Shown here piece after piece: positions 7,858-17,786 of a stretch of 64,000 bases of DNA (position 1 is its first letter; each line of letters begins with the position of its first letter). Source of the DNA: Thioclava sp. JE_KL1 (GTDB lineage Bacteria; Pseudomonadota; Alphaproteobacteria; Rhodobacterales; Rhodobacteraceae); assembly GCF_009296265.1 (NCBI RefSeq), contig NZ_WBJS01000007.1, positions 248,001 to 312,000 on the forward strand. The letters are read 5' to 3'. The position numbers and the translations under genes are program-made. The notes beneath the pieces are model-generated. The model was not told the DNA's origin. It saw only the letters and a program-made list of their open reading frames with translations, and did no database searches.

Positions 7858-9120
7858 ATGACAAGCGCGCCCGACGCGCCGGAGCAGGGCTTCCGGCTCA
7901 GCCAGCTTATCTATGACACGCGTTATCGCTCCCTGACGATTCAGGCGATCGTCTTCATCCTCGTGATGGGCGGCGCGGCATGGCTGGTGGACAATGTGAT
8001 CCAGAACCTCAACGACCTCGGGAAGGATTTCAATTTCTCCTTCCTCGGGCAGAGGGCCGGTTACGATATCGGCAATGCGATCATCCCGTATAACAACGAC
8101 ATGAGCCACGGACGTGCGCTGCTTGTCGGTCTGATCAACACGCTCTGGGTGTCCTTCCTGGGCTGCGTCGCCGCGACGATCATCGGGATCTTCGTGGGCG
8201 TGCTGCGCCTGTCGAAGAACTGGCTCGTGGCGCGGCTGATGACCGTCTATGTCGAGGTCTTCCGCAACATTCCGGTGCTGCTGTGGATCCTGGTGGCGAT
8301 CGCGCTGCTGACCGATGTGGCCCCGTCGCCCAACGCCTATAAGGTGAACCAGCAGACGGGCGAGGCGCAGGCTTCGATGCTGCTCGACTCGGTCGCTTTC
8401 ACCAATCGCTACACCGCGATCCCCTCGGTACATTTCGATCGCTCGCTCGGCTCGCTCGACACGGCGCTTGCACCGATCTCGCTCAACTTCCTTGCGCTGG
8501 TGATCGTGCTGATCGCCTCGATCTGGGTGAACAAGCGGATGCTGACGCACGCCGCTAAAGTGCAGGAGTCGACCGGGGTCCGACCTACAATGTGGTGGAA
8601 GAGCGCGCTCGTGCTGATCGCGCCCGTTGTGATCCTCGCCATTGCGCTCGGGATCAATCCCGAAGAGCCCCAGATCAAGGGCTTCAACTTCACAGGCGGC
8701 ACGAACGTGTCGAACTCCTTCGTGGCGCTCTGGCTCGGCCTGTCGCTCTATACGGCGGCCTTCATCGCCGAGATCGTCCGCGCCGGTATCCTCGCCATCT
8801 CGAAAGGTCAGACCGAGGCCGCCTTCGCGCTGGGTCTGCGGGCCAATCGCACGATGAGCCTCGTGATCCTGCCGCAGGCGCTGCGGGTCATCATCCCGCC
8901 GCTGATCTCGCAATATCTGAACCTGACGAAGAACTCCTCGCTCGCGATCGCCGTGGGCTATCTTGAACTGCGCGGCACGTTGGGCGGCATCACCCTGAAC
9001 CAGACCGGGCGCGAGCTTGAGGCGATCACGCTGATGATGCTGATCTACCTCGCGATCTCGCTGTCGATCTCGGGCGTGATGAACGTCTACAACAATCGCG
9101 TGAAGCTGAAGGAGCGGTGA
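7858..9120 (+). CDS. bztB: Amino acid ABC transporter permease BztB/AapQ
   Basis: Integral membrane protein of 420 residues, one of two unequal permease subunits in the Bzt/Aap transporter. The N-terminal region (about 25-50) is one membrane helix. A long central insertion (about 160-260) is typical of this subunit. The HisM-type loop that contacts the ATPase is visible near residue 320 (ISKGQTEAAFALGLR). It is spaced one base from bztC, with which it forms the membrane heterodimer. Confidence 0.94.
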   Translation: MTSAPDAPEQGFRLSQLIYDTRYRSLTIQAIVFILVMGGAAWLVDNVIQNLNDLGKDFNFSFLGQRAGYDIGNAIIPYNNDMSHGRALLVGLINTLWVSFLGCVAATIIGIFVGVLRLSKNWLVARLMTVYVEVFRNIPVLLWILVAIALLTDVAPSPNAYKVNQQTGEAQASMLLDSVAFTNRYTAIPSVHFDRSLGSLDTALAPISLNFLALVIVLIASIWVNKRMLTHAAKVQESTGVRPTMWWKSALVLIAPVVILAIALGINPEEPQIKGFNFTGGTNVSNSFVALWLGLSLYTAAFIAEIVRAGILAISKGQTEAAFALGLRANRTMSLVILPQALRVIIPPLISQYLNLTKNSSLAIAVGYLELRGTLGGITLNQTGRELEAITLMMLIYLAISLSISGVMNVYNNRVKLKER

Positions 9121-9121
9121 G

Positions 9122-10441
9122 ATGAGCGATACACAAGCCCATTCCGTCGCCTATGTCCGCGACACGATGCTGCCGCAACAGCCTGCCCCCGCAGGGCAGT
9201 CCGGTGCGGTCCAATGGCTGCGCGAGAACCTGTTCTCGGGCTGGCTGAACACGTTGCTGACCCTTCTGGGCGTGGCCTTGATCTACACACTGGTCATGCA
9301 TTTCCTGCCTTGGTTCCTGCATGGCGTCTGGGACGCCAACTCGATCAAGGAATGCCGCACGATCATCACCGACCGTTACGGCGAGGGCGCGACCGGCGCC
9401 TGCTGGGCGGTGATCCGCGAGCGTTGGCACCAGTTCATCTTCGGCTTCTACCCGCCGGAACTGTACTGGCGCCCGATCCTGACCTTCCTGCTGCTCTTCG
9501 TGGCGGTCGGCCCGCTTCTCTTCACCTGGGTGCCGCGCGTGCTCGCGTGGTTCACGCCGGTCTACCCGTTCCTCGCCGTCTGGCTGCTCTGGGGCGGCTC
9601 GGGCTGGACGCCGCTCATGATCTTCGCAGGCTTCGTGCTGGGCGCGGCGATCCTGTTGGTGCTGTCACCGCGGCTTGGCTCGATCATGGCCTTCTCGATC
9701 GGCGCTTTCGTCGCGATCCTCTACTTCCTCTTCGTGGTGGGCCCGCTCATCGACGGGTTGCAGGCGATCCTGCCGTGGGGGCTGGAATCGGTGGACTCCG
9801 CCAAGTTCGGGGGCTTCCTGCTGGCGATCACGCTGGGCGTGGGCGGCATCATGATGTCGCTGCCGCTGGGGATCGTGCTCGCGCTCGGGCGGCAATCGGA
9901 CATGCCGCTGGTCAAAGGCTTCTCGGTGGTCTTCATCGAATTCATCCGCGGCGTGCCTCTGATCACGCTGCTGTTCGTGGCCTCGCTGCTGCTGAACTAC
10001 TTCCTGCCGCCGGGCACGAATTTCGACATCATCCTGCGGGTGATGATCCTCGTGACCTTCTTCGCAGCCGCCTATATCGCCGAGGTGATCCGCGGCGGTC
10101 TGGCAGCACTTCCGCGGGGCCAATACGAGGCGGCGGATGCGCTGGGGCTCGATTACTGGAAGGCGCAGCGGCTGATCATCCTGCCGCAGGCGCTGAAGAT
10201 CTCGATCCCGGGCATCGTTTCCACCTTCATCGGCATGTTCAAGGATACGACGCTGGTCGTGTTCGTGGGTCTCTTCGACCCGCTCAAGGGCATCCCGGAC
10301 TTCATCCGCGCCGACTTCAACTGGAAAGGCATCTACTGGGAGCCCTTCATCTTCGTCGGCGCCATCTTCTTTATCCTGAACTTCGCCATGTCGCGCTACT
10401 CGATGTCTCTCGAGCGTCGACTGCAGCGTGATAACCATTAA
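9122..10441 (+). CDS. bztC: Amino acid ABC transporter permease BztC/AapM
   Basis: Membrane protein of 439 residues, the partner of BztB. It has several N-terminal helices absent from ordinary HisMQ permeases, then the standard C-terminal permease core with the ATPase-contact loop [20 protein letters not shown]. Its start lies two bases after the bztB stop, implying coupled translation. Together with BztB it forms the channel for acidic amino acids delivered by BztA. Confidence 0.94.
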   Translation: MSDTQAHSVAYVRDTMLPQQPAPAGQSGAVQWLRENLFSGWLNTLLTLLGVALIYTLVMHFLPWFLHGVWDANSIKECRTIITDRYGEGATGACWAVIRERWHQFIFGFYPPELYWRPILTFLLLFVAVGPLLFTWVPRVLAWFTPVYPFLAVWLLWGGSGWTPLMIFAGFVLGAAILLVLSPRLGSIMAFSIGAFVAILYFLFVVGPLIDGLQAILPWGLESVDSAKFGGFLLAITLGVGGIMMSLPLGIVLALGRQSDMPLVKGFSVVFIEFIRGVPLITLLFVASLLLNYFLPPGTNFDIILRVMILVTFFAAAYIAEVIRGGLAALPRGQYEAADALGLDYWKAQRLIILPQALKISIPGIVSTFIGMFKDTTLVVFVGLFDPLKGIPDFIRADFNWKGIYWEPFIFVGAIFFILNFAMSRYSMSLERRLQRDNH

Positions 10442-10457
10442 TCGGGGACTAGACACA

Positions 10458-11249
10458 ATGACCGAACCGCAATTCGAACGTCAGGTCGACCGCAGCCATA
10501 TGCAGGTCTCCGACGAGGTCGCGATCCAGATCGAGAACATGAACAAGTGGTATGGCCAGTTCCACGTCCTGCGCGACATCGATCTGACCGTGCAGCGTGG
10601 CGAGCGTATCGTGATCGCCGGGCCTTCGGGCTCGGGGAAATCGACGCTGATCCGCTGCATCAACCGTCTGGAGGAACACCAGGCGGGCAAGATCATCGTC
10701 GACGGGATCGAGCTGACGAACGACCTGAAGAACATCGACAAGGTCCGCCGCGAAGTCGGCATGGTGTTCCAGCACTTCAACCTGTTCCCGCATCTGACCA
10801 TTCTCGAGAACCTGACGTTGGCTCCGATCTGGGTGCGCAAGACGCCCAAGAAGGAAGCCGAAGCGACGGCGATGCATTACCTCGAGAAGGTGAAAATCCC
10901 CGAGCAGGCCGACAAGTATCCCGGCCAGCTCTCGGGCGGTCAGCAGCAGCGTGTGGCGATCGCGCGTTCGCTGTGCATGAAGCCGCGGATCATGCTGTTC
11001 GACGAGCCGACATCGGCGCTCGATCCGGAGATGATCAAGGAAGTGCTCGACACGATGATCGAGCTGGCGGAAGAGGGGATGACCATGCTCTGCGTGACCC
11101 ACGAGATGGGCTTCGCGCAGGCGGTGGCGAACCGGGTGATCTTCATGGCCGACGGTCAGATCGTCGAGCAGAACAACCCGCATGACTTCTTCAACAACCC
11201 GAAATCCGAGCGGACCCAGCAGTTCCTCAGCCAGATTCTCGGGCACTGA
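10458..11249 (+). CDS. bztD: Amino acid ABC transporter ATP-binding protein BztD/AapP
   Basis: ATPase of 263 residues with Walker [10 protein letters not shown], signature [13 protein letters not shown], Walker [14 protein letters not shown] and the switch histidine in VTHEMGFA. It matches the GlnQ/HisP subgroup. I chose ATG 10458, which is preceded by GGGGA at 10444; an ATA-rich upstream extension from 10428 would overlap bztC by 14 bases. It is the last gene of the operon and is followed by an intergenic repeat and a terminator. Confidence 0.94.
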   Translation: MTEPQFERQVDRSHMQVSDEVAIQIENMNKWYGQFHVLRDIDLTVQRGERIVIAGPSGSGKSTLIRCINRLEEHQAGKIIVDGIELTNDLKNIDKVRREVGMVFQHFNLFPHLTILENLTLAPIWVRKTPKKEAEATAMHYLEKVKIPEQADKYPGQLSGGQQQRVAIARSLCMKPRIMLFDEPTSALDPEMIKEVLDTMIELAEEGMTMLCVTHEMGFAQAVANRVIFMADGQIVEQNNPHDFFNNPKSERTQQFLSQILGH

Positions 11250-11256
11250 GGGCAAG

Positions 11257-11307
11257 CTGGGGGTTTCACACCCCCAGACCCCCGTGGGATATTTCCGCCA
11301 AGGCGAA
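11257..11307 (+). repeat. Intergenic hairpin-plus-core repeat, copy 1
   Basis: A hairpin (CTGGGGGT, 5-nt loop, ACCCCCAG) is followed by the core GATATTTccGCCAAggCGAAG (lower case marks variable positions). Two more copies occur at 26291 and 41431, each after the 3' end of a gene and each with a hairpin followed by the same core. Confidence 0.65.
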
Positions 11308-11314
11308 GAATTAA

Positions 11315-11350
11315 AAAAGGGGCGGCGCGAATACTCGTGCCGCCCCTTTT
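11315..11350. terminator. Bidirectional terminator between bztD and mdh
   Basis: A perfect 12-bp stem (AAAAGGGGCGGC / GCCGCCCCTTTT) is flanked by A-run on one side and T-run on the other, so it can stop transcription coming from both convergent genes, bztD (+) and mdh (-). Confidence 0.85.
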
Positions 11351-11367
11351 CTATATTCGGGTCTGAT

Positions 11368-12351
11368 TTAAAGCAGGTCGGAAACCGCTTCGCGTTCTTC
11401 TTCAAGCTCGCCGACGGTGCGCGCCATCATCTCTTTCTGGAAATCGTTGAATTCCAGACCTTCGACGCGCTCGTAATGACCGTCCTTGCAGATCACCGGC
11501 AGGCCCACCATCAGCCCCTCGGGGATGTCGTAGAGGCCGGTCGACGGCACGGCCATCGACACCCATTTGCCGTCGGTGCCGTGGATCCAGTCATACATGT
11601 GATCGATCGCGGCATTCGCAGCGGAGGCGGCCGAAGAGGCGCCACGCGCTTCGATGATCGCAGCGCCACGGGTCGCGACCTGCGGGATCAGCGTCTCGCG
11701 ATACCAGGTCTCGTCGCCGATGATCTCGGAGAGCTTGCGGCCCTTCGCTTCGGCTTCGGTCCAGTCGGCGAACATGGTGGGCGAGTGGTTGCCCCAGACC
11801 ACGAAGCGCTCGATGTCGTCGACATGCAGATCGGCTTTCGACGCGAATTGCGTCAGCGCGCGGTTATGGTCGAGCCGGATCATCGCGGTGATGTTCTCGG
11901 TCGGGAAGTTCGGCGCGTTGGCGGCGAGGATCATCGCGTTGGTGTTGGCCGGGTTGCCGACGACCACACATTTCGCGTCGCGCTTGGCGGCCTTGTCGAG
12001 CGCTTCACCCTGCACGCGGAAGATCTCGGCATTGGCCGACAGCAGGTCGCGGCGCTCCATGCCTTTGGTGCGCGGACGCGAGCCCACGAAGAACGCGGCA
12101 TCGATATCGGTGAAGGCGGTCACCGGATCGTCGGTCACAACGGTGCCGGCGAGCAGCGGAAAGGCGCAGTCTTCCAGCTCCATCACCACGCCACGCACCG
12201 CGTCGAGCGCCTGCGGCAGGTCCAGAAGCTGCAAGATCACCGGCTGATCGGGACCGTAGACATCCCCCTTGGCGATGCGGAACAGCAGCGCGTAGCAGAT
12301 CTGACCGGCAGCCCCGGTGACGGCGATGCGTTTCGGCGTTTGAGCGGACAT
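11368..12351 (-). CDS. mdh: Malate dehydrogenase (cytosolic/NADP-type subgroup)
   Basis: Oxidoreductase of 327 residues converting malate and oxaloacetate. The nucleotide-binding motif is [16 protein letters not shown], followed by [15 protein letters not shown] (substrate arginines), NPANTNAMI and [11 protein letters not shown] with the catalytic histidine. These motifs place it in the group of Thermus, plant and animal cytosolic enzymes rather than the lactate-dehydrogenase-like Mdh encoded with sucCD in many Alphaproteobacteria. It is monocistronic and convergent with bztD. Cofactor choice is not decided by what I can see. Confidence 0.93.
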   Translation of the reverse strand: MSAQTPKRIAVTGAAGQICYALLFRIAKGDVYGPDQPVILQLLDLPQALDAVRGVVMELEDCAFPLLAGTVVTDDPVTAFTDIDAAFFVGSRPRTKGMERRDLLSANAEIFRVQGEALDKAAKRDAKCVVVGNPANTNAMILAANAPNFPTENITAMIRLDHNRALTQFASKADLHVDDIERFVVWGNHSPTMFADWTEAEAKGRKLSEIIGDETWYRETLIPQVATRGAAIIEARGASSAASAANAAIDHMYDWIHGTDGKWVSMAVPSTGLYDIPEGLMVGLPVICKDGHYERVEGLEFNDFQKEMMARTVGELEEEREAVSDLL

Positions 12352-12457
12352 GGAAACCCTCCTGTGATGATTACGCCAGAGAGATAGGGCACAGGCGCGC
12401 GGCTGGCCATAGAAAACCGTGCCCTAACGTCACGATCTTGGGAGGGAAAAGCTGTGT

Positions 12458-12976
12458 TCAGCCCCGCCGGGTCGGCGTGAAGAAATCGAGCACCGATCCC
12501 TGACCCGGCTGCACCTCGTCCCAGCTGTCGATCTGGAAATCGACGATCAGCGTGGCGCAGGTCGGGAAGCGGCGGAAATCGGGATCGTGCAGCGCGCGTG
12601 CGGGCAGGCGATGCGCGAATTCCGCGATGCCCGGGTTGTGGCCGAGCATCATCACCGTCGGCGCGGAGGCGGTGCGCAGGACCTGCAGCATCATCTCGGG
12701 GGCTGCGTGGTAGAGATCCTCGACATAGCTCACCTCCGGCCGCGTCTCGATCACCGCGCGCTCCACGCGGTCCCAAGTCTCGCGGGTGCGAGTCGCCGAG
12801 GAGCAGAGCACCTCTTCCGGCTCCAGCCCGCGCGAGGCGAGGAAATCGCCCAGTTCAAGCGCGGCCGCGCGTCCGCGCGCATTGAGCGGGCGATCGCGAT
12901 CTTCCATCGCCGGGTCGTCCCAGCTGGATTTGGCATGGCGTGTCAGGATCAGGCGGCGATAGCCGAGCGGTGTCAT
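12458..12976 (-). CDS. SixA-like histidine phosphatase family protein
   Basis: Protein of 172 residues with the RHG-type catalytic motif LTRHAKSSWDDP near the N-terminus and the second histidine in MLGHNPGIAEF, both typical of the SixA branch of the histidine phosphatase superfamily. SixA removes phosphate from phosphohistidine on phosphotransferase proteins in E. coli; the substrate here is unknown. ATG 12976 overlaps the upstream stop by four bases (ATGA), which decides the start over an in-frame ATG eight codons upstream. It is the third gene of the argB operon. Confidence 0.85.
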   Translation of the reverse strand: MTPLGYRRLILTRHAKSSWDDPAMEDRDRPLNARGRAAALELGDFLASRGLEPEEVLCSSATRTRETWDRVERAVIETRPEVSYVEDLYHAAPEMMLQVLRTASAPTVMMLGHNPGIAEFAHRLPARALHDPDFRRFPTCATLIVDFQIDSWDEVQPGQGSVLDFFTPTRRG

Positions 12977-13611
12977 GGGTGGAACTGCCTCATATGCCAT
13001 GCGGATTGCTGAGGCAGCCTGCCATAGCTTTCACCTGCCGGGCAAGCGCGTCTTGCAAGACAGCCGTGATCGCGACAGGCCGCGCCTTCGGGGCGGTCGA
13101 GATGCGCGTGACAGCTTTCCGTGTCGTAACCGTCGAGTTTGAGCGCATCGACCGGGCAGGCGGTGGCGCAGGGCGCAGGGCATTCGATGCAGGGATTGGC
13201 GGCGGGCGCGGGCAGGGGAAGCAAGCCAGGCAGGGCCAGCGCGCCCCGCACGGAAGCCCAGAGGCCCATATGCGCATGGCACATCAGGTGGACCGGGGAG
13301 GCGAAGCTTTGTCCGCTTTTCACGGCCCAGCTCACGAAAGGCTGCCAAGGCGGGCCGGTGAAGGGAAAGAGTGCGCGGGCTTCAAATTGCCGTGCGAGGG
13401 TGCCGATGACGCGCTCCGACCAGCGGTCCAGCGGATCGGGCGCGTCCTCGGCGAATTCCGGCTGAGCGGTGACGTGATCCCAGAAACCCGGCTCGTCGGG
13501 CGAGATCAGCACGATCGTCTCGCCATCCTCATGCAGCAGCCCCGACACGAAGAGCCGGTGCGGGGCCAGCGCCGCGGCGAGGGCGGAGATCACCGGCGGT
13601 GTCTCACTCAC
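12973..13611 (-). CDS. Ferredoxin-like iron-sulfur protein of unknown function
   Basis: Protein of 212 residues. The C-terminal third carries a 4Fe-4S motif [13 protein letters not shown] (C-x2-C-x3-C-x3-C-P) and further cysteines ([21 protein letters not shown]). The N-terminal part has no motif I recognise. The cluster spacing recalls the ferredoxin-like tail of epoxyqueuosine reductase, but the catalytic part of QueG is absent. It overlaps argB by eight bases and the histidine phosphatase by four, so all three are co-translated. Confidence 0.7.
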   Translation of the reverse strand: MSETPPVISALAAALAPHRLFVSGLLHEDGETIVLISPDEPGFWDHVTAQPEFAEDAPDPLDRWSERVIGTLARQFEARALFPFTGPPWQPFVSWAVKSGQSFASPVHLMCHAHMGLWASVRGALALPGLLPLPAPAANPCIECPAPCATACPVDALKLDGYDTESCHAHLDRPEGAACRDHGCLARRACPAGESYGRLPQQSAWHMRQFHP

Positions 13612-14497
13612 TGCGCGGTTTCACGCGCGGCTCGGTCGAGCGGATCATCGAGCCCGCCCCATGTTCGGTGAACAGCTCCAGCAGGCAGGCATTGGCGACG
13701 CGCCCGTCGACGATGACCACCGCGCGCACGCCCTCGTCGACCGCTTTCAGCGCGGTCTCGACCTTGGGGATCATGCCGCCCGCGATGGTGCCGTCTTCGA
13801 TCAGGGCGGTCACGTCCTCGGGGGTGAGCTGCGTGATCACCTCGCCCGCCTTGTTCTTCACGCCCGCCACATCGGTGAGCAGCAGCAGGCGATCGGCGCG
13901 CAGCGCGCCCGCGATCGCACCGGCTGCGGTGTCGCCATTGACGTTGAAGGTCTCGTTATCGGCCATGCCGGTCGCGACCGGCGCGATCACCGGGATCATG
14001 CCCGCGTTATAGAGGTCGCGGATCACCTGCACGTTCATCTCGACCGGGCGACCGACGAAGCCCAGTTCGGGATCGTCCGCCTCGCAGACCATCAGGTCGT
14101 CATCCTTGCCCGAGATGCCGACCGCGCGGCCGCCCTGATCGTTGATCGCCTGCACGATGCGCTTGTTCACGAGGCCCGAGAGGATCATCTCGACCACTTC
14201 CACGGTGGCTTTGTCGGTCACGCGCTTGCCGCGGACCCATTGGCTCTCGATGCCGAGCTTGCCCAGCATCTCGTTGATCATCGGCCCGCCGCCATGCACC
14301 ACGACCGGGAAGATGCCGACCTGCCGCATCAGCACGATATCGCGGGCGAAATCGGCCATCGCCTCTTCGTCGCCCATCGCATTGCCGCCGAATTTCACCA
14401 CGACCACGGCGCCGGAATAGCGTTGCAGGTAGGGCAAGGCTTCCGAGAGGGTGCGGGCGGTGGCGATCCAGTCACGATCCATGGTCTGCTTTCTCAT
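13604..14497 (-). CDS. argB: Acetylglutamate kinase
   Basis: Amino acid kinase of 297 residues that phosphorylates N-acetylglutamate, the second step of arginine synthesis. Motifs KFGGNAMGD (ATP site), [14 protein letters not shown], the NAG-binding region [13 protein letters not shown] and [12 protein letters not shown] are present. The start at 14497 has GAGGA five bases upstream and gives [14 protein letters not shown]. It leads the three-gene minus-strand operon and is divergent from the SDR gene. Confidence 0.96.
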   Translation of the reverse strand: MRKQTMDRDWIATARTLSEALPYLQRYSGAVVVVKFGGNAMGDEEAMADFARDIVLMRQVGIFPVVVHGGGPMINEMLGKLGIESQWVRGKRVTDKATVEVVEMILSGLVNKRIVQAINDQGGRAVGISGKDDDLMVCEADDPELGFVGRPVEMNVQVIRDLYNAGMIPVIAPVATGMADNETFNVNGDTAAGAIAGALRADRLLLLTDVAGVKNKAGEVITQLTPEDVTALIEDGTIAGGMIPKVETALKAVDEGVRAVVIVDGRVANACLLELFTEHGAGSMIRSTEPRVKPRSE

Positions 14498-14631
14498 CTG
14501 GCTGGTCCTCGGGCAGGGTGGTCTCATCTTGCTAGACCGTTCGCGCCGGGTTTGGAAGGGCGCAATCGGGGCCGTTGCGCTCGGAACAAAACCGACTAGG
14601 GTCGGGAGCGCGCTGACGGGGAGTTCGAGTA

Positions 14632-15363
14632 ATGGATGATCGCAAAGTAATGCTGCTGACGGGGGCGAGCCGGGGGATCGGCCACGCCACGGTGAAACGC
14701 TTCGCAGCTGAAGGGTGGCGCGTCATCACCTGTTCGCGCCAGCCTTTCCCCGAGCAATGCCCGTGGGGCGGCGGGCGCGAGGATCACATCCAAGTCGATC
14801 TCGCCAAGCCCGACGAGGTGATCGACGCGATTGCCGATATTCGCAGCCGGATCGACGGGCGGCTTCATGCGCTGGTCAACAATGCAGGCATCTCGCCGAA
14901 AGGGCCGGAGGGCGAGCGGCTCAATACGCTCGACACCGATCTGCGCACCTGGGGGCAGGTCTTCCACGTCAATTTCTTTGCCTCCATCGTGCTCGCGCGC
15001 GGGCTGGTCGAAGAGCTGTCGGCCGCGCAAGGGGCTGTGGTCAATGTGACCTCCATCGCGGGGCTCAGGGTCCATCCTTTCGCGGGGGCGGCCTATTCGA
15101 CCTCGAAGGCGGCGCTGAAGGCGCTGACGCGCGAAATGGCGCATGATTTCGGGCCATTGGGCGTGCGCGTGAACGCCATCGCGCCGGGCGAGATCGAAAC
15201 CTCGATTCTCAGTCCCGGCACCGAGAAGATCGTCGAGAAACTGCCGCTGCGCAGGCTCGGTCAGCCGTCGGAAGTGGCGGATGTGATCTGGTTCCTGTGC
15301 TCGGATGCGTCGAGCTACGTCACTGGCACCGAGATCGAGGTGAACGCGGGCCAGCACGTCTGA
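14632..15363 (+). CDS. Short-chain dehydrogenase/reductase (classical SDR)
   Basis: NAD(P)-dependent oxidoreductase of 243 residues. It has the cofactor motif TGASRGIG (10-17), NNAG, the catalytic serine in VTSIAG and the YSTSK pair, then the C-terminal PGEIETS segment. The sequence is FabG-like, but fabG is normally beside other fatty-acid genes and none is here, so the substrate is open. It is convergent with plsY, with only 18 bases between their stops. Confidence 0.88.
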   Translation: MDDRKVMLLTGASRGIGHATVKRFAAEGWRVITCSRQPFPEQCPWGGGREDHIQVDLAKPDEVIDAIADIRSRIDGRLHALVNNAGISPKGPEGERLNTLDTDLRTWGQVFHVNFFASIVLARGLVEELSAAQGAVVNVTSIAGLRVHPFAGAAYSTSKAALKALTREMAHDFGPLGVRVNAIAPGEIETSILSPGTEKIVEKLPLRRLGQPSEVADVIWFLCSDASSYVTGTEIEVNAGQHV

Positions 15364-15381
15364 GGTCGCGTCCGAGACGGC

Positions 15382-15990
15382 TCAGGTCTTCTTGCCGATC
15401 TTCGGCTCCGTGCCCATCGCGAGGCGCGCGATATTGGTGCGGTGCCGCCAGAAGATCAGCACCGACAGGCCCGCCGCCAGCATCATCAACTCGCGATAGC
15501 CGAGGAAATAGGCCAGCGGCACCGTCGCCGCCGCCGAGACCAGCGCCGCGAGCGAGGAAATCCGCGTCAGCAGCGCCGTGACCAGCCAGACGGCGCAGGT
15601 CGCAAGGCCCACGGGCCAAGCCAGCGCGATCATCGTGCCGAGGAAGGTCGCCACTCCTTTGCCGCCCTGAAAGCGCAGCCAGACCGGATAGATATGGCCG
15701 ATGAAGGCCGCCGCGCCCGCGACCTGTGCGGCGGTTTCGCCCAGAACGTAGCGCGCGACGAGAACCGCAATCGCGCCTTTGCCGCTATCGAGGATAAGGG
15801 TGGCAAGCGCCGCGCTCTTGCTGCCGGTGCGCAGAACGTTCGTCGCACCGATATTTCCGGAGCCGATTTTGCGCAGGTCGCCCAGTTTGAAAAGCTTGGT
15901 GATAACGAGCCCAAACGGCACAGATCCGAGCAGGTAGCCCAGTGCAGCCACCAGCCCGAGCCATGCTGACCCGTTCTCAATTCCCGGCAT
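15382..15990 (-). CDS. plsY: Acyl-phosphate:glycerol-3-phosphate acyltransferase
   Basis: Membrane enzyme of 202 residues that transfers an acyl group from acyl phosphate to glycerol 3-phosphate, the first step of phospholipid synthesis in most bacteria. The three conserved motifs are visible: GSVPFG near the N-terminus, SGNIGATNVLR and GGKGVATFLG. About five to seven membrane helices fit the family. Start 15990 gives the family N-terminus and leaves 19 bases to the pyrC-like stop, so it is the last gene of the pyrB operon. Confidence 0.95.
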   Translation of the reverse strand: MPGIENGSAWLGLVAALGYLLGSVPFGLVITKLFKLGDLRKIGSGNIGATNVLRTGSKSAALATLILDSGKGAIAVLVARYVLGETAAQVAGAAAFIGHIYPVWLRFQGGKGVATFLGTMIALAWPVGLATCAVWLVTALLTRISSLAALVSAAATVPLAYFLGYRELMMLAAGLSVLIFWRHRTNIARLAMGTEPKIGKKT

Positions 15991-16009
15991 ATGCCTGCCC
16001 TCGCCTCGT

Positions 16010-17290
16010 TTATGAGTCGTTATTGTTGCTATAAACCTGCACCCCTGCGACGAATGTGGCAAGCGTTTTGCCTTCCATTCGAGCAGTATCGAAGGGGGTA
16101 TTCTTCGATTTTGAGCGCAGTTTGAAGCGATCGAGCACGAAAGGCGCATCCGGATCGAAGAGAACGAGATCGGCCGGAGCCCCCTCGCAAAGCCGTCCCT
16201 GCGGCAGTCCCAGACGCTTCGCCGGGTTCAGCGACATTGCCCGGAACAGCTGCGGCAGGGTCAGCTGTCCGGCATGGTAAAGGCGCATCGCGGCGGGCAG
16301 GATCGTCTCGAGCCCGACCGCGCCGGAGGCCGCTTCCTCGAAGGGCAGGCGCTTCGATTCCTCATCCGCCGGGGTGTGCAGCGAGCAGATCACGTCGATC
16401 GTGCCGTCGGCCACCGCCTCGATCACCGCAAGCCGGTCTTCCTCGTCGCGCAGCGGCGGCGTCAGTTTGAAGAAGGTCCGGTAATCGCCCACGTCGAGCG
16501 CGTTGAGCGTCAGGTGATGGATCGAGACCCCGGCGGTCACATCGAGCCCGTCCTCTTTCGCGCGCGCCAGCGCGGGCAGGGCCTTCGCGGTGGTGATCTG
16601 GTCGGCGTGATATGCGAGGCCCGTCATCTCCACCAGCGCCAGATCGCGGTCGAGCCCCATCCGCTCGGCCATCGGCGACACGCCCGGCAACCCCCGCAGC
16701 GAGGCGAATTTGCCCGAAGTCACGGCGGAGCCTTTCGACAAGACCGGCTCTTGCGGGTGGCCGATCACCAGAGCGCCCAGATGGGCCGCATAGGTGAAGG
16801 CGCGTTGCAGCACCTTGGTCTGATCGGAGACGCGGGTGACATCGGTGAAGGCCACCGCGCCCGCATCTTTCAGAAAACCGATCTCGGTCATCTCCTGCCC
16901 GTCGCGGCCCTTGGTGAGCGCCGCCATATGCAGGATGCGCACCGGCGCGTCCGCCGCGCGGCGGGTGACGAATTCCAGCGTCTCGGGATTGTCGATGGCG
17001 GGCTGGGTGTCGGGGCGGGCGATGATGGTGGTCACGCCCCCGGCTGCGGCGGCCAGCGCCGCCGTGCGGAAGCTTTCCATGTGGCGCTCGCCCGGCTCAC
17101 CGATCTTCACGCCCAGATCAACGATCCCGGGCGCGAGGCATTTGCCGCCGCAATCGATCACCTCGGCATCGGCGGGGGCGGACATATCGCCGATCGCCGC
17201 AATCAGGCCTCCGTCGATCACCACGTTGCCGGTGGTTTCGGTCAGCGCCTCGGGGTCGATCAGCTTGGCGTTTTCGAGGAATAGGGTCAT
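16010..17290 (-). CDS. Dihydroorotase-like protein lacking the metal site (PyrC', probable non-catalytic ATCase partner)
   Basis: Protein of 426 residues with the dihydroorotase fold and length, but the zinc motif is gone: where active enzymes have D-x-H-x-H-x-R-E-P-G it reads DLGVKIGEPG (D58, G60, K62, G64). The catalytic aspartate region TDHAP is replaced by SLHTP (304-308). The histidine of SIHHLTLN remains. In Pseudomonas an inactive PyrC homolog holds together the aspartate transcarbamoylase dodecamer; the pyrB neighbour here supports the same role. An active dihydroorotase must then be encoded elsewhere. Automatic annotation would call this gene pyrC. Confidence 0.85.
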   Translation of the reverse strand: MTLFLENAKLIDPEALTETTGNVVIDGGLIAAIGDMSAPADAEVIDCGGKCLAPGIVDLGVKIGEPGERHMESFRTAALAAAAGGVTTIIARPDTQPAIDNPETLEFVTRRAADAPVRILHMAALTKGRDGQEMTEIGFLKDAGAVAFTDVTRVSDQTKVLQRAFTYAAHLGALVIGHPQEPVLSKGSAVTSGKFASLRGLPGVSPMAERMGLDRDLALVEMTGLAYHADQITTAKALPALARAKEDGLDVTAGVSIHHLTLNALDVGDYRTFFKLTPPLRDEEDRLAVIEAVADGTIDVICSLHTPADEESKRLPFEEAASGAVGLETILPAAMRLYHAGQLTLPQLFRAMSLNPAKRLGLPQGRLCEGAPADLVLFDPDAPFVLDRFKLRSKSKNTPFDTARMEGKTLATFVAGVQVYSNNNDS

Positions 17291-17300
17291 GCGTCGTGCC

Positions 17301-17786
17301 TCACTTCGCCACCAGTTTGCGCGCGGCCTGCGCGCTCTCGATCTCGCGCACCACGGGCCCCGCATCGGCGAGGTGGCGGATCAGATGCTTGTCGCCCGCC
17401 TTCGTCAGGACCTGCACATCGCCCATCAGCGAGCGCACTCCGGAGATTTGCAGAAGCATCACCTGCTTGCCCTGCGGCCCGATCAGCCGCTTATCCGTCA
17501 GCTGCCAGCGCCGCGCGAAGGCCTCCGAGCGGAAATAGAGCCCGCGCGCCGCCATACCGACCACGACGGCGAAGCTTGCGATCACCACCTGATCGGGCTT
17601 GCCGAGCCAGAACAGCACCGTCGAGATCAGCACCGCGCCGATCACCGCCAGCACCGCATGATCGGTCCAGTAGCGTTTCTTGTCTGCCGTGAAGACGGCC
17701 AGAACCTTTTCGCCCTCGTCCAGCGGCAATTCGCTTTCGGGGCCGGGGCGGTAGTTGAGAACTTCGTCACGCTCGATCTTAGACAT
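17301..17786 (-). CDS. Small membrane protein with a PH-like domain, unknown function
   Basis: Protein of 161 residues with two adjacent membrane helices (about 42-80) followed by a soluble part ([17 protein letters not shown]..., [17 protein letters not shown]) that resembles bacterial PH domains of the YdbS type. It sits between pyrB (8-base overlap) and the pyrC-like gene (10 bases apart), so it is co-transcribed with pyrimidine genes. A link to that pathway is only positional. Confidence 0.65.
   Translation of the reverse strand: MSKIERDEVLNYRPGPESELPLDEGEKVLAVFTADKKRYWTDHAVLAVIGAVLISTVLFWLGKPDQVVIASFAVVVGMAARGLYFRSEAFARRWQLTDKRLIGPQGKQVMLLQISGVRSLMGDVQVLTKAGDKHLIRHLADAGPVVREIESAQAARKLVAK

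Noticed and set aside
16010-17290. Active dihydroorotase PyrC
   Set aside because: Metal-binding histidines and the catalytic aspartate are replaced.
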